Shown here piece after piece: positions 17,589 to 27,533 of a stretch of DNA of 64,000 nt. Source of the DNA: Ruegeria spongiae (lineage in GTDB: Bacteria; Pseudomonadota; Alphaproteobacteria; Rhodobacterales; Rhodobacteraceae); contig NZ_JAMFMB010000005.1 in assembly GCF_023502395.1 (NCBI RefSeq), forward strand, positions 62,001 to 126,000, written 5' to 3'. Below the pieces are notes generated by a model that was given only the letters and a program-made list of their open reading frames with translations, did no database searches and was not told where the DNA came from. The position numbers were made by a program, and so were the translations under genes. The first letter of the stretch is position 1. Each line of letters starts with the position of its first letter.

Positions 17589-20081
17589 TCAGTAAAGCCC
17601 ACCGGAACTGACCGTCCCTTGCGAGGCGTTCGGCCCCACCGTGGTCTTGCGTCCGGTCGAGGTGGTGACCGACACACCGGCCTGCTGCGCTTCTTCGAAC
17701 AGCGGCAGGTCAGAGCCCATGGCAAAGCCGCCATCATAGGTCAGGCCGAAGATCGGCTGCTCGCCCTCGCGGAAATACTCGGCCACCACATAGTCGCCAC
17801 TGGCATCGTCGGGCAGGCGCGCGCCGGTGAACCGGTCGATCTTGATGAAATAGCCACCGGGGGGCACGTCAAACGGGCCGCCGCCGTATTTCTCGACCGC
17901 ATGTTCCATGAAGCTCTGGAACACCGGGCCGCACATGCTGCCGCCAAAGGCGCCACGCCCCATCGAACGCGGCTGGTCATAACCGATGTAACAGCCCGCG
18001 ACGATGTTCGAGGTGAAGCCGATGAACCAGACATCCTTGGCGTCATTGGTCGTCCCGGTCTTGCCCGCCGTGGGCACCGACAGGTTCACCGTGCGTGCAG
18101 CGGTGCCGCGATCAACCACGCCCCGCATCATCGAGGTGAGCTGATAGGCGGTGATCGGGTCCATCACCTGCTCGCGGTTGGTTTCGATCCGCGGGGCGGC
18201 ATTGGGGGCGATGGTGTCATTGCTGCAATCAACGCAGTTGCGGTCGTCATGGCGATAGATGGTCTCGCCATAGCGGTCCTGGATACGGTCGACCAGCGTC
18301 GGCTCCACCCGCTCGCCGCCATTGGCGAACATCGCATAAGCCGCCACCATCTTGTAAAGCGTCGTCTCTTCCGAGCCCAGCGAGTTGGCCAGATAAGCCC
18401 CCATATGGTCATAGACGCCGAACTGCTCGGCATAACCCGCGACCACCGGCATCGACACCTCTTGCGCCAGACGGATCGTCATCAGGTTCCGCGAGCGTTC
18501 GATGCCAGTCCGCAGCGGTGTCGGGCCATAGAATTTGTTGGATGAGTTCCGGGGTCGCCACAGACCTTGCGGCGTATTGACCTCGATCGGAGCGTCCACA
18601 ACGATGGTTGCAGGGCTATACCCGCTGTCGAGCGCGGCCGCATACACGAAGGGCTTGAACGACGACCCGGGCTGGCGTTGCGCTTGCGTGGCCCGGTTGA
18701 AGACCGAATCCTGATAGCTGAACCCGCCCTGCATCGCCAGAACCCGGCCCGAGTTCACATCCATGGCGACAAAACCGCCCTGCACCTCGGGCACCTGCCG
18801 CAGCGAGTATTCGCCCGCCGCCTCGCCCGCGCGCACCAGAACCACATCGCCAACAGTCAGATTGTCCTGGAAACTGCCGCGCATCCATTTGATATCGGCG
18901 CGCGGCACAACACCGGCGCTGTCTCCATCCTCGACCCCGACGGTCACTTGCTGATCGCCAACCGACAGCACCACCGCCGGGTGCCATTTGCCGCCCAGCG
19001 TGATGTCACGCGGCACTTCGGCCACGGCCAGCGCCTGACGCCAGGCGGCCTCGTCGCCCAGCACCTCGGCGGGCAGCACCACATCGGTGCCGCGCCACAC
19101 GCCCCGTTGCCGGTCGTATTTCTGCAAGCCTTCGCGCAGCGAGCGCGCGGCTTCGACCTGCAGTTCCTCGTCGATCGTGGCGCGCACCGCCATGCCGCCG
19201 GTAAAGAACTCTCCTTCGCCGAAATCATCGCTCAGCTGGCGGCGGATTTCATCGGTGAAATAGTCGCGCGGCGGCAGCGCGGTGCGGAAGCTTTCGAAAT
19301 CACCGTTCTGCACGCTGCGCAGCGGTTTCTCTTTTTCGCTCTCATAGACATCCCGGCTGATATAGCCGTTTTCAAACATCTCGCGCAGCACGTAGTTGCG
19401 GCGGTCGGTCACCCGCTCTTTGGCGCGGACGGGATGGTATTTGCTGGGCGCCTGCGGCATCGCCGCCAGCATCGCCGCCTCATGCGGCTCCAGCTCGGAC
19501 AGCGTCTTGTTGAAGAACGTCTGCGCCGCTGCCGTCACCCCGAACGAGTTCTGGCCCAGGAAAATCTCGTTCATATAGATCTCAAGCACCACATCGCGAC
19601 TCAGCGAGGTGACCATGCGGTTGGCCAGAATGATCTCCTTGATCTTGCGTTCGGCCGAGCGTTCGCCGCTCAGGAACACGTTCTTGGCCACCTGCTGCGG
19701 GATGGTCGAAGCGCCGCGAACATTCGCGCCGCGCGACTGAATAGCTTCATACCCGGCGGCTGCGATGCCGCGAATGTCGAAGCCCTTGTGGGAATAGAAA
19801 TTCTTGTCCTCAGCCGAGATGAAGGCCTGTTTCACCAGATCGGGAATTTCCTCGATCGGGGTGAACAGGCGGCGTTCCTTGGCGAATTCGTCGATCAGCG
19901 TGCCTTCGCCGGAATAGATGCGGCTGATGGTCGGCGGCTGATAGCGCGCCAGCGACTCGTGGCTGGGCAGGTCCCGGCCATACATCCAGAACACCCCGCC
20001 AATGGTCAGCGCGGCCATGAAAATACCCAATGTGACGAGTGTGAAAATCGTCCCGAAGAAGGAAAGAATAAACCGGATCAC
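17589..20081 (-). CDS. mrcA: Penicillin-binding protein 1A, bifunctional peptidoglycan synthase
   Basis: This 830-residue class A PBP polymerises and cross-links peptidoglycan. An N-terminal membrane anchor (about residues 5-34) is followed by the GT51 transglycosylase domain with catalytic Glu91 in FISAEDKNFYSHKGFD. An OB-like insert spans about 330-430. The transpeptidase domain has nucleophile Ser473 in QRQPGSSFKPF and the KTG motif in TAGKTGTTNDAKD. The enzyme acts in the periplasm, anchored in the inner membrane. In relatives amiC normally lies directly upstream; here an extra gene separates them. Confidence 0.96.
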   Translation of the reverse strand: MIRFILSFFGTIFTLVTLGIFMAALTIGGVFWMYGRDLPSHESLARYQPPTISRIYSGEGTLIDEFAKERRLFTPIEEIPDLVKQAFISAEDKNFYSHKGFDIRGIAAAGYEAIQSRGANVRGASTIPQQVAKNVFLSGERSAERKIKEIILANRMVTSLSRDVVLEIYMNEIFLGQNSFGVTAAAQTFFNKTLSELEPHEAAMLAAMPQAPSKYHPVRAKERVTDRRNYVLREMFENGYISRDVYESEKEKPLRSVQNGDFESFRTALPPRDYFTDEIRRQLSDDFGEGEFFTGGMAVRATIDEELQVEAARSLREGLQKYDRQRGVWRGTDVVLPAEVLGDEAAWRQALAVAEVPRDITLGGKWHPAVVLSVGDQQVTVGVEDGDSAGVVPRADIKWMRGSFQDNLTVGDVVLVRAGEAAGEYSLRQVPEVQGGFVAMDVNSGRVLAMQGGFSYQDSVFNRATQAQRQPGSSFKPFVYAAALDSGYSPATIVVDAPIEVNTPQGLWRPRNSSNKFYGPTPLRTGIERSRNLMTIRLAQEVSMPVVAGYAEQFGVYDHMGAYLANSLGSEETTLYKMVAAYAMFANGGERVEPTLVDRIQDRYGETIYRHDDRNCVDCSNDTIAPNAAPRIETNREQVMDPITAYQLTSMMRGVVDRGTAARTVNLSVPTAGKTGTTNDAKDVWFIGFTSNIVAGCYIGYDQPRSMGRGAFGGSMCGPVFQSFMEHAVEKYGGGPFDVPPGGYFIKIDRFTGARLPDDASGDYVVAEYFREGEQPIFGLTYDGGFAMGSDLPLFEEAQQAGVSVTTSTGRKTTVGPNASQGTVSSGGLY

Positions 20082-20301
20082 GCTGCTGCCCTTTTGTGCG
20101 ATGGGCTCTATATAGGCATCCCCTTGCGGGTCGTCAAAACACGAAGCGGAAACGTTTCGTCACGCAAGGTGGCGCGCGCGTCCCTTTGCCGATCACCCGG
20201 CCAGATCAGGCGCGTGGGCCACCCCCTGCCCATTGTCAACTTATTCACAGATAAACCCGCCCCCATCAGGTAAATTGTTTCCATTATAGGAGGGGAACAT
20301 T

Positions 20302-21696
20302 ATGCCGAAACTGAATTCACCCGTCGGTGCGGGGAAAGGTGCCGTCAACGATCCCGGTGATGTGAAACTGGTTCAGAAACTGCTGGCGGCCCATGCCAAG
20401 GCCGTCGGCTATAAACCGCCACGAACATCGGGGCGGATTGATCAGATCACCATTACCGCGATCGGACATTTCCAGCATGACGTGGTCAAAACGCGGGTTA
20501 CCAGCCTGGTCGAGCCGGGTTCAAAAACCTTCAAGGCGCTGTCCGCCTCGCCCAAGAAGATCGAAAAGCAGCAGATGGAGGCCAAGGGCCTGCCGCTCAA
20601 GGGCAAGGTCTATCAGGTCAAGTGGCGCGGCAAGACGTATAACTTCACCGAAGAGCATATGGATCACGCCATGAGCGCCATCTCAAAACGGCTGCATGTC
20701 GAGGTGATGCGCTTTATCGACACGCAATCGAACTACCACAGCGAATACATCGAAATGCGCAGCGGGCTGGTCGCGGCCATGGTCATGATGGTGACCCCGG
20801 ATGCCGATATCGAACGCCCCGCGAAATCGCTGAAAAAATCGCATTCCGAGATCATGAAGCTGACCTCGCTGGCCTATAGCAAGAACAAGAAAAGCCTGAT
20901 GGCCGCCTTCAAGCAGATGACCCAGACCAAGATCGCGCTGAACGCCGTGGCCTCGGATCTGAACATTCTGGCCAAGGAACTGGGCCAGAGCGCCAAGATC
21001 TGCGAAGAGATCGCCGTTGATCTGCGCGATGGGGCGTTTGACATCGTGCAACTCATTCTGGTCACCAATGGGATCAACCCGGCGCTGGCGGGCGCTGGGG
21101 TTGCGGCGACCAAATCGACCGTGCAGGAGCTCGCAAATGGTTACATCCTCAAGGGTCAATGGGTTAAGCAAGGCGGCGTGGTGGGCTCGTTCAAACGGGT
21201 GACATTTGCCACTGTCGCAGGCGGGTTTTCCGGCTGGCTCGGCGGCAAGGTCGGCAAGCTGATCATGAACGGCGTCGGTACGAAACTGGCCGGTCGCATG
21301 GTGAACAACCGCTGGTTCGGACGGATGCTGACCAAGACCTCCTGGCGCTGGGGCAGCAAGGAGATCGGGCGCATCGTCGGTCGCTTTCCGGGCATCACCC
21401 AGAAGATCGGTGCCGAAGTGGTGCTGGAGACGATGATCCGCATGGCGCATAAATTCTTCACCGGACCGGTCATCGTGAAGGCGCTGACAAAACGCATGAA
21501 CCTGCTGGAGGCGGTGATCACCGACGCCATGTCCAAAGCCAAATCCGAAACCCAGGTGATCGACGCGGTGGTGGCGCAGCTGGACAAGAAAGGTCTGGCC
21601 GCCGAGATCGCCGAAGAGATTCTGAACGCCAATGCCCGCCAGATCGAAGCCGAGCTGGAAAAGGCCCTGAAACGGGCCTCGACCGAGATGGCATAA
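20302..21696 (+). CDS. Orphan protein with N-terminal peptidoglycan-binding-like domain and Gly-rich region
   Basis: This 464-residue protein is not recognised as a whole. Residues 5-85 look like a PG_binding_1-type repeat found in secretion-linked proteins (VGAGKGAVNDPGDVKLVQKLL, then GRIDQITITAIGHFQ). A helical middle follows (residues 110-240). Then comes a Gly/Ala-rich, moderately hydrophobic stretch at 255-345 (ALAGAGVAATKS, GGFSGWLGGKVGKL) and a Lys-rich helical C-terminus. It has no signal peptide. A strong AGGAGGGG lies before the ATG. It runs opposite to amiC and mrcA and separates them. A role as a cell-wall-targeted effector, toxin or structural protein is possible but unproven. 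Confidence 0.55.
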   Translation: MPKLNSPVGAGKGAVNDPGDVKLVQKLLAAHAKAVGYKPPRTSGRIDQITITAIGHFQHDVVKTRVTSLVEPGSKTFKALSASPKKIEKQQMEAKGLPLKGKVYQVKWRGKTYNFTEEHMDHAMSAISKRLHVEVMRFIDTQSNYHSEYIEMRSGLVAAMVMMVTPDADIERPAKSLKKSHSEIMKLTSLAYSKNKKSLMAAFKQMTQTKIALNAVASDLNILAKELGQSAKICEEIAVDLRDGAFDIVQLILVTNGINPALAGAGVAATKSTVQELANGYILKGQWVKQGGVVGSFKRVTFATVAGGFSGWLGGKVGKLIMNGVGTKLAGRMVNNRWFGRMLTKTSWRWGSKEIGRIVGRFPGITQKIGAEVVLETMIRMAHKFFTGPVIVKALTKRMNLLEAVITDAMSKAKSETQVIDAVVAQLDKKGLAAEIAEEILNANARQIEAELEKALKRASTEMA

Positions 21697-21738
21697 GGGG
21701 GTTGGACGCGTCTGAAACGCCGCGCACATAACGTCCAG

Positions 21739-22968
21739 CTACTGCCGGACCAGTGCGCGGCGGGCCTGATCCTGCGCCCGCCAGTCCTGCAGCGCGTTGC
21801 GGATGCCGGTCGCCATGGTCGCACGCCACGCCGGGTCCATCAGGTTCTCCAGATCGCGCGGCGAGGACAGGAAGCCAATCTCGACCAGCACCGAGGGGAT
21901 ATCAGCGGCCTTGAGCACCGAGAACGAGGCCGAGCGCAGCGGGCGGTTGTTCATCGGCGCGCCTTGTGCGGCGATATTGTTGACCAGCGCCCGTGCCAGC
22001 GCTTTTGAGCGCGGCTGGGTTTCCTGCCGCGCCAGATCCAGCAGGATGTCGGTGACCTCGTCATCGGTATTGCTCAGATCGACGCCGGACAGCAGATCGT
22101 CGCGGTCATGGCGCTCGGCCAGTTTGGCGCTGGCAATGTCAGAGGCCTCGTCCGACAGCATATGCACGGTCGCGCCATGGGCCTGCCCCTCGGCCAGCGC
22201 GTCCGCATGCAGCGAGATGAAGATATCCGCCCCCGCCTCATGCGCCAATGCGATGCGGCGTTCCAGCGAGACGAAGTAATCGGCGTCCCGGGTCAGCGCC
22301 ACCTCGAACCCACCGCTGCGCAGCAACAGCTCGCGCAATTCGCGCGCAAAGGTCAGCATCAGGTGTTTTTCCACCACCTCTTCGGTTTCGGCACCGGGGT
22401 CGATACCGCCATGGCCCGGATCGAGCATCACCCGCAGCGGCGCGTCTGCCGCACGCGGTGGTGGGCCGTCAAGCTGGGCGGGCTCCGGCAGGTCCCAGCG
22501 CGGGTCACGCGGCGCACCGGCAGCGGTGGCGAAACCCTCGGCACTTACCGGCGCGAGCCTGACCGCCAGATGCGCGCCACCGGTTACGGGATCAACCTGC
22601 AGCCCGGCCTGCGCAACGGTAAACGGTTCAGCCAGCGCCAGTACCATGCGCGACCAACCCGGCACATAGGTGCCGAATTTCACATCCGAAATCCGCGCGC
22701 TTTTGTTCAGGTCACCGGCATCGAGGCCGGACCAGTCCACTTCCTTGAAGTCCAGCACCAGACGCGGCGGCGCATCCAGTGTGAACACCCGGTAGGGCAC
22801 GCCCTGGCTCAGATGCAGGTCAACGCCCACCTCGCGGCCCGCATCAGCGACCAGACTGCGCCCGGAATCGACGCGGGCCAGACCGCCGAAACCCTGCGCC
22901 CAAAGCGTGCCCGGCGGCGCGAAGGCCAGCCCAAGGGCCAGCGTTGCGATCATGAATATTCTGCTCAT
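21739..22968 (-). CDS. amiC: N-acetylmuramoyl-L-alanine amidase (AmiC type)
   Basis: This 409-residue periplasmic amidase cleaves peptide stems from peptidoglycan during daughter-cell separation. A signal peptide (MSRIFMIATLALGLAFA, ending near LWAQG) is followed by an AMIN domain (about 30-150) and an Amidase_3 domain. The zinc ligands are visible in VMLDPGHGGIDPGAE and ISLHADA, and the catalytic Glu in VLVEIGFLSS. ATG at 22968 is used because GGAGG sits just upstream and the signal peptide then begins correctly. It is adjacent to, but now separated from, mrcA. Confidence 0.93.
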   Translation of the reverse strand: MSRIFMIATLALGLAFAPPGTLWAQGFGGLARVDSGRSLVADAGREVGVDLHLSQGVPYRVFTLDAPPRLVLDFKEVDWSGLDAGDLNKSARISDVKFGTYVPGWSRMVLALAEPFTVAQAGLQVDPVTGGAHLAVRLAPVSAEGFATAAGAPRDPRWDLPEPAQLDGPPPRAADAPLRVMLDPGHGGIDPGAETEEVVEKHLMLTFARELRELLLRSGGFEVALTRDADYFVSLERRIALAHEAGADIFISLHADALAEGQAHGATVHMLSDEASDIASAKLAERHDRDDLLSGVDLSNTDDEVTDILLDLARQETQPRSKALARALVNNIAAQGAPMNNRPLRSASFSVLKAADIPSVLVEIGFLSSPRDLENLMDPAWRATMATGIRNALQDWRAQDQARRALVRQ

Positions 22969-23031
22969 TGCCTCCGGCTTTCTGTGCCGTTTCCTGGGAT
23001 CATAGAGGAGCGCGGGGCGCAGGGAAAACAC

Positions 23032-24177
23032 CTAACCGCGATCACGCATGAATTTGCGCAGGCGGTTCAGCCCCTCTTCGATATCGCCCGTCGCCCGCGC
23101 GTAGGAGAACCGCAACGTGTGATGGCCACGCGCCGGATCGAAATCCAGCCCCGGCGTCACGGCAACCCCGGCCTGCGCGAGGATTTCTTCCGCAAAGGCG
23201 CGGCTGTCCTCGGTCAGGTCGGACACATCGGCATAGACATAAAACGCCCCGTCAGGCGGCGCGATATTGGTGAAGCCCGCCTCGGGCAGCCCCTCCAGCA
23301 TCAGTTGTCGATTGCGGCGATAGACATCCACATTGGCCTGCAGTTCATCCTCGCAATCCATCGCCGCAAGGGCTGCCACCTGGCTGGCATGGGGCGCGCA
23401 GATGAACATGTTCTGGGCCAGACGCTCGATCGTGCGGATGTGGTCCTCGGGCACCACCATCCAGCCAACCCGCCAGCCGGTCATCGAGAAATACTTGGAA
23501 AACGAGTTGATCACATAGACCTCGTCGCTGATTTCCAGCGCGGTGACCGCCTTGGCCTCATATTCCAGCCCGTGATAGATTTCGTCCGAGATGAACGACG
23601 CGCCCTGCCCCTGCGCCGCGCCGATCAGCGCCCCCAGCGCCTCGCGCCCCAGCATGGTGCCGGTCGGATTGGCCGGAGACGCCACCATCAGACCGGCCAG
23701 ATCAAGCCCGGCAAAATCAGCCGCAACCGGTTGCAGCCGGTGTTCAGGCGCGGTGGGCAGATCGACCGGCTGCAGCCCCAGCGCGCGCAGGATCTGGCGG
23801 TAAGACGGATAGCCCGGTGCGCCGATGCCAACCCGGTCGCCACTGTCGAAAAGCGCCGTGAACGCCAGCAGGAATCCGGCAGAGGAGCCAGAGGTGACGA
23901 TCACCCGCTCGGGGTTCAGATCAACACCGTACCAGTCGCCATAAAGCTGCGCGATGCGCTGGCGCAACGCGGGCAGACCCAGCGCCACGGTGTAGCCCAT
24001 CGCGTCGGAATTCATCCGCGAGCCAAGCGCCTCCAACGCGCCTTTGGGCGCGCCGGTGCCGGGCTGGCCGACCTCCATATGGATGATGTGACGCCCGGCC
24101 TCTTCGGCGCGGCGGGCGGCCTCCATCACGTCCATCACGATGAAGGGATCGACCCTGGACCGGGTTGAGTTTCTCAT
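23032..24177 (-). CDS. Class I/II pyridoxal-phosphate aminotransferase
   Basis: This 381-residue enzyme belongs to the aspartate-aminotransferase-like fold. The PLP-binding Lys lies in SFSKYFSMTGWRVGW, with the conserved SPANPTGT and FISDEIYHGLEY motifs ahead of it and a C-terminal LRFSYAR that supplies the substrate-binding Arg. Substrate specificity cannot be assigned. The start at 24177 has GGGAG six bases upstream. It is divergent from the M48 peptidase, whose first possible ATG overlaps this start codon region, so the promoters must lie inside the two 5' ends. Confidence 0.88.
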   Translation of the reverse strand: MRNSTRSRVDPFIVMDVMEAARRAEEAGRHIIHMEVGQPGTGAPKGALEALGSRMNSDAMGYTVALGLPALRQRIAQLYGDWYGVDLNPERVIVTSGSSAGFLLAFTALFDSGDRVGIGAPGYPSYRQILRALGLQPVDLPTAPEHRLQPVAADFAGLDLAGLMVASPANPTGTMLGREALGALIGAAQGQGASFISDEIYHGLEYEAKAVTALEISDEVYVINSFSKYFSMTGWRVGWMVVPEDHIRTIERLAQNMFICAPHASQVAALAAMDCEDELQANVDVYRRNRQLMLEGLPEAGFTNIAPPDGAFYVYADVSDLTEDSRAFAEEILAQAGVAVTPGLDFDPARGHHTLRFSYARATGDIEEGLNRLRKFMRDRG

Positions 24178-24199
24178 GCCCATCTCCCATGTTGCGGCC

Positions 24200-25555
24200 A
24201 TGGCTTTTGATCGCGTATCCCGGCTGGCGTCAATCCCGGCTCTGGCGCTGAGCTGCCTGCTCTTCGTGATCACCACGATCCCGGCTGCGGCAGTGGGCCT
24301 GCTGCGCGATCCCGACATCGAAAACGGGCTGCGCGAACTGTCCTTTCCGATTCTGCGGGCGGCGGGGCTGAACCCCCGGCGGGTCAAATTGCTGCTGGTC
24401 GATGATGGCAGATTCAATGCCTTTGTCCTCGACAACAACGCGATCTACATCAATTACGGCCTGATCCTGCAGGTCGAAAACGCCGAGATGCTGCAGGCGG
24501 TGATCGCGCATGAGGCCGCCCATATCGCCAATGGCCATATCGCCCGCCGGATGGGCAACATCCAGAATGCGCAATCCAATGTCGCACTTGGCATGCTGCT
24601 GGGTCTGGCGGTTGCCGTCGCAGGAAGCCCCGAGGCGGGCGCGGGGATCGCGGCGGGGTCGCGGACGTCCTCGCTGCGCGGGTTCCTGAAACATACCCGG
24701 GCCGAGGAATCGGCCGCCGATCGCTCGGCGGTCAGCTTCCTGCGCGCCTCCGGCATCAGTCCCCGCGGCATGGTCCAGCTGCACCGCAAGTTCATGGGGC
24801 AGGAAACGCTGAGTGAATCACTGCAGGACCCTTACATGCGCTCGCACCCGCTGAACCGCGACCGGATGCGGGCGGCCGAGGCTTATGTGGCCGCCTATGG
24901 CGACACGTCCGAACCGAACGCCAATGCCGATTACTGGTTCGCGCGGGTCAAGGGCAAGCTCTCGGCCTTTACGCGCAGCCCGAAATGGACGATGCGCCGG
25001 GCGCAGGCGGAGCCCTATGCCGATGTCCGCGCCATGCGCGAGGCCGTCGCCTATCACCGCAGTCAGAACCTGTCGCAAGCGCGCGCCGCGATGGACCGGG
25101 CGCTCAGCCTGAAGCCTGATGACCCCTATTACCTGGAACTCAAGGGTCAGATCCTGATGGAGAATCGCCGCACTTCCGAGGCGATGCAGACCTATGCCGC
25201 CGCCGCCGAGATCGCACCCACCGAGCCGCTGATTCTTGCCGGATATGGCCGCTCGCTGCTGGCGCTGGATCGCCCGAAAGAGGCGCTGCCGGTGCTGGAA
25301 CGCGCCCGCACCCGCGATTTCCGCGATGCGCGGATGATGCGCGATCTGGCGGTGACCTATTCAAAGCTGGGCCTGAATGGTATGGCCTCGCTGGTGACCG
25401 CCGAACGCTATGCCCTGTCCGGTCGGATGGAGGATGCGGGCCTGCATGCCCAACGGGCCGTTGGCCAGCTCCCAACCGGCTCGCCCGGTTGGCAACGCGC
25501 CGAAGATGTGCTTCTTGCCGCCAAACGTGCTGAAAAACGAAAAAGGAAACGATGA
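24200..25555 (+). CDS. M48-family metallopeptidase with C-terminal TPR-like repeats (BepA/YfgC-like)
   Basis: This 451-residue secreted protein has a signal peptide (hydrophobic at about residues 11-31), an M48 zinc peptidase domain with HEAAH at residues 104-108 and a downstream Glu in HTRAEESAADRSAV, then helical repeats resembling TPRs to the end. BepA-type proteins check outer-membrane protein assembly in the periplasm. The start may be ATG at 24200 or 24176. The last codons overlap the DsbA-like gene by 4 bp, indicating translational coupling between a periplasmic protease and a thiol oxidoreductase. Confidence 0.87.
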   Translation: MAFDRVSRLASIPALALSCLLFVITTIPAAAVGLLRDPDIENGLRELSFPILRAAGLNPRRVKLLLVDDGRFNAFVLDNNAIYINYGLILQVENAEMLQAVIAHEAAHIANGHIARRMGNIQNAQSNVALGMLLGLAVAVAGSPEAGAGIAAGSRTSSLRGFLKHTRAEESAADRSAVSFLRASGISPRGMVQLHRKFMGQETLSESLQDPYMRSHPLNRDRMRAAEAYVAAYGDTSEPNANADYWFARVKGKLSAFTRSPKWTMRRAQAEPYADVRAMREAVAYHRSQNLSQARAAMDRALSLKPDDPYYLELKGQILMENRRTSEAMQTYAAAAEIAPTEPLILAGYGRSLLALDRPKEALPVLERARTRDFRDARMMRDLAVTYSKLGLNGMASLVTAERYALSGRMEDAGLHAQRAVGQLPTGSPGWQRAEDVLLAAKRAEKRKRKR

Positions 25556-26310
25556 TGCTCCGCTTTGCCGCTCCGGCCCTGACCTCTCTGGCCCTGCTCT
25601 CTGCCCCGGCGCATGCGCTGGATCTGACCAACATGAGCGACGCCGAACGCGCCGCTTTTGGCGAACAGGTGCGCGCCTATCTGCTGGAAAACCCCGAAAT
25701 CATCGTCGAAGCGATCGATGTTCTGGAACAACAGCAGCAGCAGGCCACCGCCCTTGCCGATCAGGAACTTGTGCAGGCCAATGCTGATGCGCTGTTCAAT
25801 GACGGCTACAGCTGGGTCGGCGGCAACCCCGAGGGCGATATCACGCTGGTGGAGTTCATGGATTACCGCTGTGGCTATTGCCGCCGCGCCGTGCCCGAAG
25901 TCGCCAGCCTGCTGGCCGAAGACGGCAATATCCGTCTGGTAATCAAGGAATTGCCGATCCTGGGTGAGGCCTCGGTTCTGTCGTCGCGCTTTGCGGTGGC
26001 GACCAAGCAGGTGGCGGGCGACGATGCCTATAAGCAGGTCCATGACGCGCTGCTGGAATTCGGCGGTGATGTCTCCGAGGTCACCCTGCGCCGTCTCTCG
26101 GACGGTCTGGGGCTGGACAGCGACGCGATCGTCGCGGCGATGGACAGCGATGCGGTGAGCGCGGAAATCGCCAAGACCCGCGAGTTGGCGCAACAGCTGA
26201 ATATCTCCGGAACGCCATCCTTTGTTCTGGGCACGGAAATGCTGCGCGGCTTCCTGCCTGCGGACCAGATGCAGCAGATCGCCGACGGTGTGCGTGCGGA
26301 AAAGGGGTAA
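25552..26310 (+). CDS. DsbA-family thiol:disulfide oxidoreductase (Com1-like)
   Basis: This 252-residue periplasmic protein has a cleavable signal peptide (to about residue 22), a helical Gln-rich linker and a thioredoxin/DsbA domain. The active site CGYC is at residues 107-110 in MDYRCGYCRRAVPE, and the cis-Pro loop reads SGTPSFVLG. It should form or isomerise disulfides in exported proteins. Its ATG overlaps the M48 peptidase stop (ATGA), so the two are one operon for envelope protein quality control. Confidence 0.9.
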   Translation: MMLRFAAPALTSLALLSAPAHALDLTNMSDAERAAFGEQVRAYLLENPEIIVEAIDVLEQQQQQATALADQELVQANADALFNDGYSWVGGNPEGDITLVEFMDYRCGYCRRAVPEVASLLAEDGNIRLVIKELPILGEASVLSSRFAVATKQVAGDDAYKQVHDALLEFGGDVSEVTLRRLSDGLGLDSDAIVAAMDSDAVSAEIAKTRELAQQLNISGTPSFVLGTEMLRGFLPADQMQQIADGVRAEKG

Positions 26311-26555
26311 GCCGCGCGGTGCCCTGCGCTGGCTCGCCAATGCGCAAGCCCGGCGCAACGTAGCAAAGGTCTGAGGTTCAAACCGGGTCTGGGGGGTGGC
26401 AAAGCCGAAGCATATCGCTTGGCTTTTCGGGCCACCAAGCGCTCACTTTCCTCAGAACTTCCACTGAAACACCATGATCTCACCATGGTTGCGCACGACA
26501 CGTCTGGTGGAGTAATAACAGCTCTTGTGCGTAACGATTGGTCAGAGGTGCAAAT

Positions 26556-27512
26556 ATGCCAACGTATAGTTTCGAGGTCATTGGTGTGACCGGCACCGCA
26601 TGGTCGACGTTCACGTCTCTGGGGGTTGTTGGTACGATCACGATTTCGGACGATGACTCCTTTGGCATCGGCGACAACCTCCCCGACACCGAAACGGCCG
26701 CCCTGCCCGTCATTACCGCTGTGAGCGGGACCCTGCCTGCAGGCTGGGTTGGGCTGACCCTTTCGTTTGGTTGGCAACAACAGATCGATGGAACCGGCGG
26801 GCCGGACGCATTGGGGATGGTGATCGGCGGCGGCACGAACTTCATCCCGACCCACCTCGTTCAATATCCGGGCGGCACGCCGATTGTCACTGGAACAACA
26901 TACTCCGCTTCCGGCATTGCAAATGTACCGTCCGAAATCGTTGTGTGTTTTGCGTCGGGCACACAGATACAAACTGTTGATGGCGAAGTTTCGGTTGAAG
27001 AACTGAAAGTCGGTGATCTCATCATCACCAAGGACAACGGACCGCAACCCATCCGGTGGATCGGGGCGACCAGGCGTTTCGCCCAGGGCGACATGGCCCC
27101 GGTCGTGTTTCAGAAAGGCGCCATTGGCAACAGCCGAACGCTCAAACTGTCGCCACAACATCGCTTGCTGATCTCCGGTTGGAGGGCAGAACTGCTCTTT
27201 GGCGAGGACGAGGTTCTGATTCCCGCCAAAGCCCTGGTCAATGACAGTTCAATCCGCTTCGAACCGGGCGGGTATGTTGACTACTACCACGTCCTTTTTG
27301 ACACACATGAAATCATCATTTCCGATGGGGTCCCAACAGAAAGCCTGTTTCCGGCAGATCAAAGCCTGGATGCCATGAGCCATAATGCCCGAGACGAAAT
27401 TTTGGATCTGTTTCCCGACCTGGCGGACCGCAAATCACCAGCATTCTCGTGTACGGCGCGTACCTCCATCGGTGTCAAGGAAGGGCGGCTGCTTGCGCCT
27501 GAAAACCGCTAA
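26556..27512 (+). CDS. Hint-domain protein (Hedgehog/intein-type)
   Basis: This 318-residue protein has a variable Gly/Thr-rich N-terminal half (about 1-130) and a Hint module starting at VCFASGTQIQTVDGEVSVEELKVGD. Block-like motifs follow in GPQPIRWIGATRRF, LSPQHRLLISG and YYHVLFDTHEIIISDGVPTESLF. Such Hint proteins are abundant in Roseobacters, often as parts of secreted or RTX-like proteins; autoprocessing has been proposed. The catalytic Cys follows V at about residue 130 and an H in LSPQH is in place. Its GC content is lower than its neighbours. A 245-bp gap without a recognised gene precedes it. Confidence 0.82.
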   Translation: MPTYSFEVIGVTGTAWSTFTSLGVVGTITISDDDSFGIGDNLPDTETAALPVITAVSGTLPAGWVGLTLSFGWQQQIDGTGGPDALGMVIGGGTNFIPTHLVQYPGGTPIVTGTTYSASGIANVPSEIVVCFASGTQIQTVDGEVSVEELKVGDLIITKDNGPQPIRWIGATRRFAQGDMAPVVFQKGAIGNSRTLKLSPQHRLLISGWRAELLFGEDEVLIPAKALVNDSSIRFEPGGYVDYYHVLFDTHEIIISDGVPTESLFPADQSLDAMSHNARDEILDLFPDLADRKSPAFSCTARTSIGVKEGRLLAPENR

Positions 27513-27533
27513 CGAAGTCTGAAGCTTCGCCCG

